Source: Brachybacterium muris | Lineage (GTDB): Bacteria > Actinomycetota > Actinomycetes > Actinomycetales > Dermabacteraceae | Assembly (NCBI RefSeq): GCF_016907455.1 | Contig: NZ_JAFBCB010000001.1 | Span: 2,294,001 to 2,358,000, forward strand | Reading direction: 5' to 3' | Length of the DNA stretch: 64,000 nt | Part shown: piece after piece, positions 1 to 9,642 of the stretch | Position numbering within the stretch: the first letter of the stretch is position 1 | Layout of the letters: every line of letters starts with the position of its first letter | Notes under the pieces: generated by a model | The model's database searches: none | What the model was told of the DNA's origin: nothing | The model's input: only the letters and a program-made list of their open reading frames with translations | Program-made: the position numbers and the translations under genes

Positions 1-358
1 CAGGCAACGAACAAGAACACCTTCGAGACCTCGCCGGTGACCGGATCGGCCAGCTCCATCGTGGGGCCGGACCAGTCGACCTCCACGCTCTGGCCGGCCT
101 TGTGACCGACTCTCGAAGCGGCACCGGTGACCATGACGTGGTGCTGGTAGGTGCGGCAAAACCGGTCATACCCCATCGCCGGATCCCCAGCCGCCGTGGT
201 CGCGTCGAAGTACTCGCCGTGCAACAGCTTCAGCGTCACGCCGACCCTGGCCATCTCTCGATGGACCTGTTCCCAGTCCGGCTGTGCGAACACGCTCTCG
301 TGCTCGCCCCGGCCCGGGAACAACCGGGCATACACCTGCTCATCGGCGACGTCCGCGA
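1..358 (-). pseudogene. istA: istA fragment of IS21 copy A (codons about 51-170), cut by copy B
   Basis: This stretch matches the middle of the complete istA of copy B (positions 2269-2626) without visible difference. It encodes the segment after the N-terminal HTH, including the first catalytic Asp region (VEVDWSG). It runs off the left edge of the window and ends abruptly at 358, where the TGAGTATTCG terminus of copy B begins. The first 51 codons of the same gene resume beyond copy B at 2942-3094. The gene is therefore broken by a second copy of the same element and cannot make a full transposase. Confidence 0.93.
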
Positions 359-471
359 TGAGTATTCGTAGTCGTGGGAGCCACCGAATCTTGCTCTTGG
401 GGACCGCCGATCGTGCCGACGGGGGCCAGTAGCCGCCGCGGTGGGGACCACTGGCTCCCGCCGGCATCGGG

Positions 472-1218
472 TCACTGGGGCAGTGCGGTGTGTTCTCGCA
501 TGTTCCTGTCGCCGGTGTCGATCCAGATTGTGTTGTGCACGATGCGGTCCATGATCGCATCGGCGTGGACTGCTCCACCGAGCCGGGCGTGCCAGTCCTT
601 CTTCGGGTACTGGGTGCAGAACACGGTCGAGCCGGTGTCATAGCGGCGCTCGAGCAGTTCCAGCAGCATCGAACGCATTCCCTCGTCAGGATGGTCCAGC
701 AGCCACTCGTCGATCACCAGCAGCGAGAACGTGGAGTACTTCCGCAGGAACTTCGTCTGGCCCTGCGGCTTGTCCTTTGCCAGGGCCCAGGCCTCTTCGA
801 GGTCGGGCATTCGGATGTAGTGGGCTCGGAGCCGGTGCTGGCAGGCCTGCTTCGCCAGCGCGCAGCCGAGGTAGGACTTCCCTGAGCCGGTGAAGCCCTG
901 GAAGACCACGTTCTGTTGCCGCTGGATGAAGGAGCAGGTTGCCAGTTGCGCGATCACGTTCCGGTTCAGTCCCCGTTCCTCGACCAGATCCAGCCGCCGC
1001 AGGTCCGCTCCGGGATAACGCAGCCCCGCCCGGCGGATCAGACCCTCGACCTTTCCATGATTGAAGATGGAATGCGCCTCGTCCACGATCAGCTGGAGCC
1101 GTTCCTGGAACGACATCCCCAGCACGTGAGCCTCATCCTGGGCATCGATCGCGTCCAGCAGCGCGGTCGCGCCCATCTCGCGCAGCTTCCGCTTCGTGTC
1201 GTTATCGATCACGCTCAC
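472..1218 (-). CDS. istB: IS21 helper ATPase IstB (copy B)
   Basis: 248-aa AAA+ ATPase that assists IstA in target capture and strand transfer. Walker A is visible as GFTGSGKSY and Walker B as LLVIDEW. The GTG start (VSVIDNDTK) overlaps the istA stop as GTGA, so translation is probably coupled; the open frame extends upstream but that part lies inside istA in another frame. Identical in translation to the copies at 25759 and 38993. Confidence 0.95.
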   Translation of the reverse strand: MSVIDNDTKRKLREMGATALLDAIDAQDEAHVLGMSFQERLQLIVDEAHSIFNHGKVEGLIRRAGLRYPGADLRRLDLVEERGLNRNVIAQLATCSFIQRQQNVVFQGFTGSGKSYLGCALAKQACQHRLRAHYIRMPDLEEAWALAKDKPQGQTKFLRKYSTFSLLVIDEWLLDHPDEGMRSMLLELLERRYDTGSTVFCTQYPKKDWHARLGGAVHADAIMDRIVHNTIWIDTGDRNMREHTALPQ

Positions 1219-2777
1219 CGGACACCTCCGGCGTAGTAGTCGGCGCCACGGACGTATCCGCCGTCTTCCGCGGGTTCCTCGCGGGGTGGACGCAGGGCGG
1301 CGACCTTGTCCTGCCCGGTGGCCAAGATCGGGTGCAGATGCGCATAGCGCGGTGAACGGACCCGTCCCGTCAGCGCGAGTGCGCAGGCCGCCTCGACCCG
1401 ATCTACGGAGAAGCGGCGAGAGAGCCGTAGCACCGCCAACGCGGGATCCAGGCCCTGTTCCACGATCGGCACGGACTCGAAGATCCGCTGGATCACGATC
1501 ACCGTGGCCGGCCCGACCCGATCTGCCCACGCCCGCACCCTCTGCGCGTCCCAGGCCTGGAAACGCTCGCCCGCAGGTAGGTCCGCGTCGTTGGTGCGGT
1601 ACTCATTGCTCGCGGTCTCCGGGAGCAGCAGGTGACTGGTCAGTCGCTGGCTGCCCTGATAGATCTCCAGCGTCCGGGCCGTGATGCGCAGATCGACCTT
1701 CGCGCCGATGTGCGCGAACGGCGCGGAGTAGAAGTTCCGCGCGAACGTGACGTGCCCGTTCCTGCCCACTCGTCGTCCGTAGTGCCATGTCGAGATCTCG
1801 TAGGGCACCGCCGGCAGCGGCGTCAGCAGCGGCCGCTCCTCCGCGTCGAACACGCTGGCGCGGGATCCGGGCCGCTTCTGGAACGGCTCCGCGTTATAGG
1901 CCTCCATCCGCTGCCCGATGGCGGCTGCAAGTTCGGGCAGGGACGTGAATCGCTGATCCCGCAGCCCGGCGATGACCCAGGTCGCGACGTGCGCGACGGT
2001 GTTCTCCACGCTCGCCTTGTCTTTCGGTTTCCGCACCCTCCCCGGGAGCACCGCCGCCGAGTAATGCGCTGCCATCTCGCGATACGCATCGTTCAGGACG
2101 ATCTCGCCCTCGCGGGGGTGCTTCACCACACCGGTCTTGAGGTTGTCCGGAACGATCCTCGGGACCGTCCCGCCCAGCGCCTCGAACATCGCTACGTGCG
2201 CTCGCAGCCAGGACTCCTGGCGCATATCCAGCGCCGGGAAGCAGAACGCGTAACGAGAAAAAGGCAGGCAGGCAACGAACAAGAACACCTTCGAGACCTC
2301 GCCGGTGACCGGATCGGCCAGCTCCATCGTGGGGCCGGACCAGTCGACCTCCACGCTCTGGCCGGCCTTGTGACCGACTCTCGAAGCGGCACCGGTGACC
2401 ATGACGTGGTGCTGGTAGGTGCGGCAAAACCGGTCATACCCCATCGCCGGATCCCCAGCCGCCGTGGTCGCGTCGAAGTACTCGCCGTGCAACAGCTTCA
2501 GCGTCACGCCGACCCTGGCCATCTCTCGATGGACCTGTTCCCAGTCCGGCTGTGCGAACACGCTCTCGTGCTCGCCCCGGCCCGGGAACAACCGGGCATA
2601 CACCTGCTCATCGGCGACGTCCGCGATATCGCCCCACCCGATCCCTGCAGCGTCAGCGGCCTCGAACACCGCCCTCACGGACTTGCGGGACATGCCCTGC
2701 GAGGACGAAATCGCTCGCCCCGACAGACCTTCTGCGCGCAGCTGGAGCACCAGCTTCGCCCTGATCTTCCGTACCAT
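1215..2777 (-). CDS. istA: IS21 transposase IstA (copy B)
   Basis: 520-aa DDE transposase. It has an N-terminal helix-turn-helix (about residues 15-45, LSGRAISSSQGMSRKSV) and a retroviral-type catalytic core with D145 (VEVDWSG), D211 (VPDNLKT) and E258 (KASVENT). Length and architecture fit intact IS21-family IstA. AGGAG lies 9 bases before the ATG, but it is paired in the 3' strand of an inverted repeat (2786-2826), which suggests protection against read-through translation. istB follows with a 4-bp overlap. Confidence 0.96.
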   Translation of the reverse strand: MVRKIRAKLVLQLRAEGLSGRAISSSQGMSRKSVRAVFEAADAAGIGWGDIADVADEQVYARLFPGRGEHESVFAQPDWEQVHREMARVGVTLKLLHGEYFDATTAAGDPAMGYDRFCRTYQHHVMVTGAASRVGHKAGQSVEVDWSGPTMELADPVTGEVSKVFLFVACLPFSRYAFCFPALDMRQESWLRAHVAMFEALGGTVPRIVPDNLKTGVVKHPREGEIVLNDAYREMAAHYSAAVLPGRVRKPKDKASVENTVAHVATWVIAGLRDQRFTSLPELAAAIGQRMEAYNAEPFQKRPGSRASVFDAEERPLLTPLPAVPYEISTWHYGRRVGRNGHVTFARNFYSAPFAHIGAKVDLRITARTLEIYQGSQRLTSHLLLPETASNEYRTNDADLPAGERFQAWDAQRVRAWADRVGPATVIVIQRIFESVPIVEQGLDPALAVLRLSRRFSVDRVEAACALALTGRVRSPRYAHLHPILATGQDKVAALRPPREEPAEDGGYVRGADYYAGGVR

Positions 2778-2939
2778 TCCAGATTGCTCCTTCCGCCGCG
2801 TGCCCTATACACACGGCGGAAGGAGCGTAGACAGAGCGGCCCCAACGACACCACTGGTGGTCCCGAACGACGCCACCGCTACGGCAGCGACGTGGCACCC
2901 GAACCCTCGATCAGCGGACCCCAGCGAGGCGAATATTCA

Positions 2940-3256
2940 ACGATATCGCCCCACCCGATCCCTGCAGCGTCAGCGGCCTCGAACACCGCCCTCACGGACT
3001 TGCGGGACATGCCCTGCGAGGACGAAATCGCTCGCCCCGACAGACCTTCTGCGCGCAGCTGGAGCACCAGCTTCGCCCTGATCTTCCGTACCATTCCAGA
3101 TTGCTCCTTCCGCCGCGTGCCCTATACACACGGCGGAAGGAGCGTAGACAGAGCGGCCCCAACGACACCACTGGTGGTCCCGAACGACGCCACCGCTACG
3201 GCAGCGACGTGGCACCCGAACCCTCGATCAGCGGACCCCAGCGAGGCGAATATTCA
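2940..3256 (-). mobile_element. IS21 copy A, istA-side end (rest at 1-358 and beyond the left edge)
   Basis: Contains codons 1-51 of istA (2942-3094), the protective inverted repeat (about 3103-3143) and the terminal CGAATATTCA ending at 3256. Together with 1-358 it is one older element into which copy B inserted. The outer left end, the istA 3' part and istB lie outside the window, so its own target duplication cannot be checked here. Confidence 0.93.
2942..3094 (-). pseudogene. istA: istA 5' fragment of copy A (codons 1-51)
   Basis: Starts MVRKIRAKLV and carries the HTH region only. It reads into the end of copy B after GIGWGDI. A 71-aa chimeric product could be made and would contain just the DNA-binding N-terminus; whether it acts as an inhibitor is unknown. 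Confidence 0.9.
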
Positions 3257-3514
3257 GCCAGCCCCGACCATCTGAGCGTGCCACTGCCGCACTGGTCCGG
3301 GCCTGCGCCCGCAGCCGGCGGCGCGGCAGCCCACCGGCCGGATACCGTCGACCGGGCGGACGACGCACCGGTGAGGCTGCTGGTCGAGCAGGATGGGTTG
3401 GAGGAGCTGCCACACGTACTGGCTGCACTGCTCAGCGGCGGCGGCATCGTCGGGCCCGCTGGGAGCATGAGTGCCCGCCAGGTCGCCGACGAGCAAGTGA
3501 CGGCCCGCCCATAG
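3257..3514 (+). pseudogene. 3' remnant of an unidentified gene truncated by IS copy A
   Basis: After the IS end the plus frame stays open for 85 codons to a TAG at 3512-3514. The tail reads LPHVLAALLSGGGIVGPAGS and then ARQVADEQVT. This vaguely resembles the C-terminus of the actinobacterial TIGR03089 family, often found near LCP and glycan genes; the resemblance is from memory and weak. Its 5' part would lie beyond the IS outside the window. The minus strand is also open here (3254-3586) without recognisable motifs. From 3515 to 3613 I see no gene. Confidence 0.3.
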
Positions 3515-3613
3515 GGACCGCGCTGGGCAAGGGACCGCTCTGGGGCACGCGGACCGGTCCGCCGGCACCCGGCCGGTACTGAGCACGACAGTTCCGGTCG
3601 ACCTCGGGACTCC

Positions 3614-4381
3614 TCAGCTGTCGCGGAGCACCCGCACGGCCTCGACCGGGTCCCCGTCGAACACCACCACGCCCTTGCGCAGCACCACGATGCGGCTGCA
3701 CAGCTCGGAGAGCATGTCCAGCTCGTGCGAGACGACGACCATGGTGCGGCCGGCCTCCTGCAGCTCCCGGATGCGGGCCAGGCACTTGCGCTGGAACGGT
3801 TCGTCACCCACCGAGAGGATCTCGTCGACCAGGAAGATGTCGGGCTCGGTGTGCACGGCGACCGCGAAGGCCAGGCGCAGGAACATGCCCGAGCTGTAGT
3901 ACTTCACGTCGGTGTCGATGAACTCCTCGATCTCGCTGAAGGCGACGATGTCGTCGAATTTCGCGTCGATCTGCTCGCGGCTCATCCCCAGGATCGCGCC
4001 GTTGAGGTACACGTTCTCGCGACCGGAGAGGTCGGGGTGGAAACCGGCGCCCACCTCGATCAGGCCCGCCACTCGGCCCCGCAGCAGCACCCGCCCCTGG
4101 TCGGGGAACAGCACGCCCGAGATGGTCTTCAGCAGGGTGGACTTGCCCGAGCCGTTGAAGCCGATCAGGCCCACCGTCTCCCCCGCCCGGATCGTGAGGT
4201 CCACGTCGTCCAGGGCCAGGAAGGTGTCGGCCAGCTTCTTCTTCTGCAGGGCGGAGAACACCAGTTCCTTGAGGGAATGGTCATGCCGCAGGGAGAAGTG
4301 CTTGGTGACGTTCTCGATGCGGATCATCTCGCGGTCGGAATCGGCCGGGGCGGTCCCGGCGCCCATGGGGTGTGTGGTCAT
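3614..4381 (-). CDS. wzt: ABC transporter ATPase, galactan/O-antigen export (Wzt-like)
   Basis: 255-aa nucleotide-binding subunit of a polysaccharide ABC exporter working with the permease just upstream. Walker A GFNGSGKST lies at 74-82, the signature YYSSGM at 161-166 and Walker B DIFLVDE at 181-187. It lacks a long C-terminal carbohydrate-binding extension, as do the Wzt/TagH-type subunits of actinobacterial galactan exporters (Mycobacterium Rv3781). Last gene of a minus-strand operon starting at the GlfT1-like gene; 12 bp separate it from the permease. The start at MTTHPMG is chosen from the reading frame; MIRIENV at residue 20 is an alternative. Confidence 0.9.
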   Translation of the reverse strand: MTTHPMGAGTAPADSDREMIRIENVTKHFSLRHDHSLKELVFSALQKKKLADTFLALDDVDLTIRAGETVGLIGFNGSGKSTLLKTISGVLFPDQGRVLLRGRVAGLIEVGAGFHPDLSGRENVYLNGAILGMSREQIDAKFDDIVAFSEIEEFIDTDVKYYSSGMFLRLAFAVAVHTEPDIFLVDEILSVGDEPFQRKCLARIRELQEAGRTMVVVSHELDMLSELCSRIVVLRKGVVVFDGDPVEAVRVLRDS

Positions 4382-4393
4382 CTCGCTGCTCCC

Positions 4394-5320
4394 TCACAGT
4401 TCCTGGGCGAAGCGACGCTTGGAGCGCTCGAACACGATGGTGCCGAGGGCGAAGGTCGCGCCGGCGATTAGCAGGCCTGCCCACCACAGCCCGTAGGGCT
4501 CTCCCGGCATGGTCAGGCTGGGATCCGAGGGGACGGCCTCGACCACGTCCGGTCCGTAGCGCCAGAAGGCCACGTGGAACAGCTCCACCACGATGGTCAG
4601 CGGGTTCAACTGGTATAGCCACCACCAGATGGTGCCGCCGATCGCCTGCTCCACCATCGAGATGCGGTACAGCACCGGGGACAGCCAGGTGGCGACCATG
4701 ACGATCAGGTCCACGAAGTTCTCCACGTCGCGGAAGGCGGCGTTGAGCGCAGCGGTGAGCATGCCCAGCCCCATCGTGAACACCACCAGGATCACCATGC
4801 CCAGCACGAAGGCGATCGCCGAGGTCAACGAGGGAAGCCAACCGAACAGCAGAGCACCCACGATCAGCACCACCAGCTGCGGCAGGAAGTGCACCAGGGC
4901 CACGATCATGCTGGCCCAGGGGAACAGCTGGCTCGGCAGGTAGATCTTCGCCACCAGCGCACCGTTGCCGGTGATCGAGCGGGTGGCATTGCCGAACACC
5001 TCTCCGAACAGGTTGATCACCACGATGCCGCTGAACAGGTACACGGCGTAGGCCGGGGTGTCGCGGGAGAGCTGCAGGAAGATTCCCAGGGCGATGTAGA
5101 ACACCACGAACTGCACGGCGGGCTTGACGTAGCTCCACACCATGCCCAGCACGCTGCCGCGGTAGCGGACCCGCAGCTCCTTCTTGACCAGCAGTCGCAG
5201 CAGGAACCGTTCGTGGATGGGGTTCAACCAGCCGGCGTCCTGGCCCGGGGCGCGCCAGCCCTGCGCCTGCTCCTCGCGTGAGGGCACGCGGGGGGCCGGC
5301 CGTTCGACGGCCTGGTTCAC
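4394..5320 (-). CDS. wzm: ABC transporter permease, galactan/O-antigen export (Wzm-like)
   Basis: 308-aa integral membrane ABC-2 permease. After a hydrophilic N-terminus with the family motif LLVKKELRVRYRGSVLG it has about six hydrophobic helices. It pairs with the ATPase at 3614-4381 to move lipid-linked galactan across the membrane (compare Rv3783). The chosen start is GTG at 5320 (VNQAVERP), overlapping the stop of the GlfT2-like gene as GTGA; the frame is open much further upstream but only as an overlap with that gene. Confidence 0.9.
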   Translation of the reverse strand: MNQAVERPAPRVPSREEQAQGWRAPGQDAGWLNPIHERFLLRLLVKKELRVRYRGSVLGMVWSYVKPAVQFVVFYIALGIFLQLSRDTPAYAVYLFSGIVVINLFGEVFGNATRSITGNGALVAKIYLPSQLFPWASMIVALVHFLPQLVVLIVGALLFGWLPSLTSAIAFVLGMVILVVFTMGLGMLTAALNAAFRDVENFVDLIVMVATWLSPVLYRISMVEQAIGGTIWWWLYQLNPLTIVVELFHVAFWRYGPDVVEAVPSDPSLTMPGEPYGLWWAGLLIAGATFALGTIVFERSKRRFAQEL

Positions 5321-7404
5321 GCCGAGGGGCCCTCGGAGACGGGCCGATCGTTCTCGGCACGGTCCTCCTCCCGCCGCGGGGCAGGATTGGCGGCGAAGGT
5401 GCGCTCCCACTCCTCGAAGGAGGTGATGCGGCCGGCGGCCTCCCGGTACTCCTGCTGCAGCTCGGGCCAGCGGCGGTGCAGCTCGACGTGCGTGGCGACT
5501 GCATCGGCGAGCATGTCCCTCACCTGCTGGGGGCTGCGCTTGTACCAGGAGACCTGGGTTCCCTCGGCGTTGGAGACCAGGGCGCTGTCGTACGCCGCCA
5601 GGCGCCACCACTTGGCGTCCTGGTGGGCGATTGCTGCCTCGGGATGCTGGGCAGCCTTCTCCTTGGTGGGGGCCACCAGCTGCTTGACCAGGGTCTTCGC
5701 GGTCCACGCGGGCAGCATCAGCCGATGCGGCTGGGTGAAGGGCTTCCCCTTGCGCGGCGGCTTGTCCACGTGGATCGGCGGGTACAGATCAGGGTCCTTC
5801 TTCGCGGCGGCATCGTCGTACTCCCCCGCCATCTCCCGGATCTGCGGCAGCTTGGTGCCGATGACCGGGTGCAGCGCATCGGGCCCGGCCAGCACGTCGT
5901 GCTGGGCCAGCAGGCGCCCGGCCTCGGTGTAGTACTGCATAGAGATCAGATGCTTCACGTCCATGAACTGCGACTCCTTGACCACGCGGCCGCCGCGGGA
6001 GTACGGGGAGTGCAGCAGGGCGGTGATGATGCGGTTGCGCTCGTGGAAGTAGGCCTGCCAGCCCACCAGGTCGTCCTTGTCCGTCCAGCTCATGTGCCAC
6101 ACTCCGGCACCGGGCAGGGACACCGTCGGGTAGCCGGCCTTCTTGGCGCGCAGCCCGTACTCGGCGTCGTCCCACTTGATGAACACCGGCAGGCTCAGTC
6201 CGATCGCCCGCACCGTCTCGGTGGGGATCAGGCACATCCACCAGCCGTTGTAGTCCACGTCGGCACGGCGGTGCAGCCACGGGGTGGAGCGCAGGGGCTC
6301 GGAGGCCAGGTCGTGCCCGAGCACGGCGTCGGCACTGGCCAGTGCGGGCTGGATCCTCCAGGGGTCCACGACCTCGCCGAAGGTGTGCAGCACCGAGCGG
6401 TTGTTGAGGTCGAACATGTGGGCGCCCACGATGGTGGGCTTGGTGGCGAAGTCTGCGAAGGTTCGCAGGCGGATCAGCGACTCGGGTTCGATCACGATGT
6501 CGTCGTCGCAGTTGACCACGTAGGTGGCGCTGCCGGAGGTGGCGGCTTCGTACATGCCGCGGGAGAAGCCGCCGGAGCCCCCGATGTTGCCCTGCTCGAT
6601 GATGTGCAGCTGGTCGCCCATCTGCTCCTGCAGGGGGTCCAGCTGGGCGGGGTGGTCGCGCAGGCGGTCCGAGCCCTGGTCGATCACGTACATCACGTCG
6701 AGCATCGAGCGCAGCTCGGGGTCCTCGGCGAGGGTGCGGATGTTGTCCAGGCAGTACTCCACCTTGTTCATGGTGGTCATGGAGATCGCGAAGGACCCCT
6801 CGGTGCGGGCGAGCTCCGCGTCCGCGGTCCACTCCGCCCCGAGGATGGTCAGGTCACCATCACCGGCGTAGGCGTCGAACCAGTACCAGCCACCGTCGCC
6901 GAATGCGGTCAGCGGCAGCTCGAACACCTGCTCACCAGCGTTGTCCACCGTGCGGGACTCGTGCCGCTGGATGGTTCCGCGGGCGCTGGAACGGTTGACG
7001 ACGATCTGCCCCGCCCCGGAGGTTCGCACCACCAGGCGGATCTTCCGCACGGGGGTCCAGCGCCGCCAGTAGCCCGCGGGGAAGGCGTTGAAGTAGGTGC
7101 CGAAGGAGCGCATGGTCCGTGCCGGCACGGTGACGGCATGGCGCTGGTTCAGCTCACTCACGTCGACCTGCGCCTCGACCCGGGGGGCGGCCGTCTCATC
7201 GGACTTCTTCTTCCTGCTGCTGGCGCTGCCCAGCCCGAAGCTGCCGCCGGTGGCACCCGATCGGGCGTCCTCACGCTCGATGTACAGCGGCACGATGTCC
7301 GGGGACGCCTCCAGCGGGAGGATCAGCCGCTGCAGCACGCGCTGTGCGGGCAGCGTGTGCTCCCCGGTCTCGGGGGCGGCGGTATCGGCGGCAGGGGTGC
7401 TCAT
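5317..7404 (-). CDS. glfT2: GlfT2-like galactofuranosyltransferase
   Basis: 695-aa protein with a GT-A family 2 core. It should polymerise galactofuranose from UDP-Galf on a polyprenyl-linked acceptor at the cytoplasmic membrane face. The family pattern is visible: a beta-rich N-terminal domain, GNIGGSGGFSRGMYEA, the DDD metal motif near residue 300 (NCDDD), WDDAEYG near 413 and the HMSW histidine near 437. It is slightly longer than mycobacterial GlfT2 (about 640 aa). Glf, which makes its donor, lies 53 bp upstream and the exporter directly downstream, so function and neighbourhood agree. Confidence 0.9.
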   Translation of the reverse strand: MSTPAADTAAPETGEHTLPAQRVLQRLILPLEASPDIVPLYIEREDARSGATGGSFGLGSASSRKKKSDETAAPRVEAQVDVSELNQRHAVTVPARTMRSFGTYFNAFPAGYWRRWTPVRKIRLVVRTSGAGQIVVNRSSARGTIQRHESRTVDNAGEQVFELPLTAFGDGGWYWFDAYAGDGDLTILGAEWTADAELARTEGSFAISMTTMNKVEYCLDNIRTLAEDPELRSMLDVMYVIDQGSDRLRDHPAQLDPLQEQMGDQLHIIEQGNIGGSGGFSRGMYEAATSGSATYVVNCDDDIVIEPESLIRLRTFADFATKPTIVGAHMFDLNNRSVLHTFGEVVDPWRIQPALASADAVLGHDLASEPLRSTPWLHRRADVDYNGWWMCLIPTETVRAIGLSLPVFIKWDDAEYGLRAKKAGYPTVSLPGAGVWHMSWTDKDDLVGWQAYFHERNRIITALLHSPYSRGGRVVKESQFMDVKHLISMQYYTEAGRLLAQHDVLAGPDALHPVIGTKLPQIREMAGEYDDAAAKKDPDLYPPIHVDKPPRKGKPFTQPHRLMLPAWTAKTLVKQLVAPTKEKAAQHPEAAIAHQDAKWWRLAAYDSALVSNAEGTQVSWYKRSPQQVRDMLADAVATHVELHRRWPELQQEYREAAGRITSFEEWERTFAANPAPRREEDRAENDRPVSEGPSA

Positions 7405-7457
7405 GTTGCTCCTCGGAGAGGGTCCGGACGGACGGTGCTGGCAGGGGTGGTGTGCCC

Positions 7458-8726
<1,269 letters not shown>

Positions 8727-9605
8727 TCATCCCGCGTCCGCTCGACGCTCCGGTTCCTGATGTCGTGACTCCACGAAACGGCGGTAGCCGAGGCGTCGCA
8801 CCCACCCCGGTGCCAGGCGGTACCCGGCGCGGAGCACCACGTTGCGCAGGAACTGCGTGGGGGTGGTGACACGGTCGACCAGCATCATGCGCTGCAGGCG
8901 CAGATCGCTGGCCAGCAACCGCACCCCGCCGCGCCGGGCGAACAGGGCCTCGTCCACCCGGTAGTCCACCAGCACCTCGGGCAGGTTCGCCATCCTGGCC
9001 CCGCCCAGCATCATCCGCTCCCACAGCCAGTAGTCCTCCAGCAGTGGGAGGTCGCGGTACCCACCCACAGCGAGCGTGGTGGAGCGACGCAGCACCACGG
9101 TGGGGTGGTGGAACGGCGCATGGCTGGGGAGGTACGCCTCGATGTCCTGCTGCGTCAGCGGCCGCTCGCGCAACGGTCCCTTCCCCGGGGGGACGCGGTC
9201 GGAGAACTCCCGCATCGCACTGCCCAGCAGGTCCAGGTCGTCGCGGGCCATCCGCGGGATCTGGAGTGCGAACCGTTCGGGCCGGCAGATGTCGTCGGCG
9301 TCGGCGCGTGCCACCAGCTCGGTGGGCGCCGCCCTCAGTCCGTCCTGCAGGGTGGGGGCGATGCCGCGATGCGCGTCGTGGCGCAGCACCAGGGCCTGCC
9401 CGAACTCCCCCGCCCCCACCCGGGCCACCAGTTCCTCGAGAGGGGCGGGCAGGGGGCCGTCGACGGTGAGCACCAGCAGATCGGGCCGCAGCTGCTGAGC
9501 GAGCGTGGCCGAGGCGATCGCCCGTGCGGCCCAGTCGGGGTCGTCCCCTCCCCACAGCGGCATCAGCACGCTGAAGGGTGCGTGGTGCTTCGTGTCCGTG
9601 GTCAT
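8727..9605 (-). CDS. Glycosyltransferase family 2
   Basis: 292-aa GT-A enzyme, probably transferring one sugar to a lipid-linked wall-glycan precursor. Core motifs are FSVLMPLWGGDDPDWAARAI, ARADADDICRPERF (the DxD-type metal site) and LLEDYWLWERMM. This pattern is common in small capsule and galactan GT2 enzymes. It sits between the GlfT1-like gene and glf on the same strand, so a role in starting or decorating the galactan is likely. Donor and acceptor cannot be read from the sequence. Confidence 0.85.
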   Translation of the reverse strand: MTTDTKHHAPFSVLMPLWGGDDPDWAARAIASATLAQQLRPDLLVLTVDGPLPAPLEELVARVGAGEFGQALVLRHDAHRGIAPTLQDGLRAAPTELVARADADDICRPERFALQIPRMARDDLDLLGSAMREFSDRVPPGKGPLRERPLTQQDIEAYLPSHAPFHHPTVVLRRSTTLAVGGYRDLPLLEDYWLWERMMLGGARMANLPEVLVDYRVDEALFARRGGVRLLASDLRLQRMMLVDRVTTPTQFLRNVVLRAGYRLAPGWVRRLGYRRFVESRHQEPERRADAG

Positions 9606-9642
9606 CGACCGGCGCTCATCGGCTCGTGCTCACTGTCCTCGC

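Larger units (their letters stand above)
359..2939 (-). mobile_element. IS21-family element, copy B (complete, 2,581 bp, nested in copy A)
   Basis: Complete element bounded by TGAGTATTCG at the istB end and CGAATATTCA at the istA end, the TG...CA termini expected of IS21. It carries istA (transposase) and istB (AAA+ helper) overlapping by 4 bp. It lies inside the istA of copy A in the same orientation. Left flank gtccgcga and right flank acgatatcg share cga exactly, or four bases with one mismatch, so the target duplication is short or degraded compared with the 5-bp ones of copies C and D. An inverted repeat at 2786-2826 upstream of istA covers its ribosome binding site. Confidence 0.95.

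Noticed and set aside
1632..3275. 547-codon plus-strand frame through the IS copies
   Set aside because: Antisense to istA, recurring wherever the element occurs; no motif.
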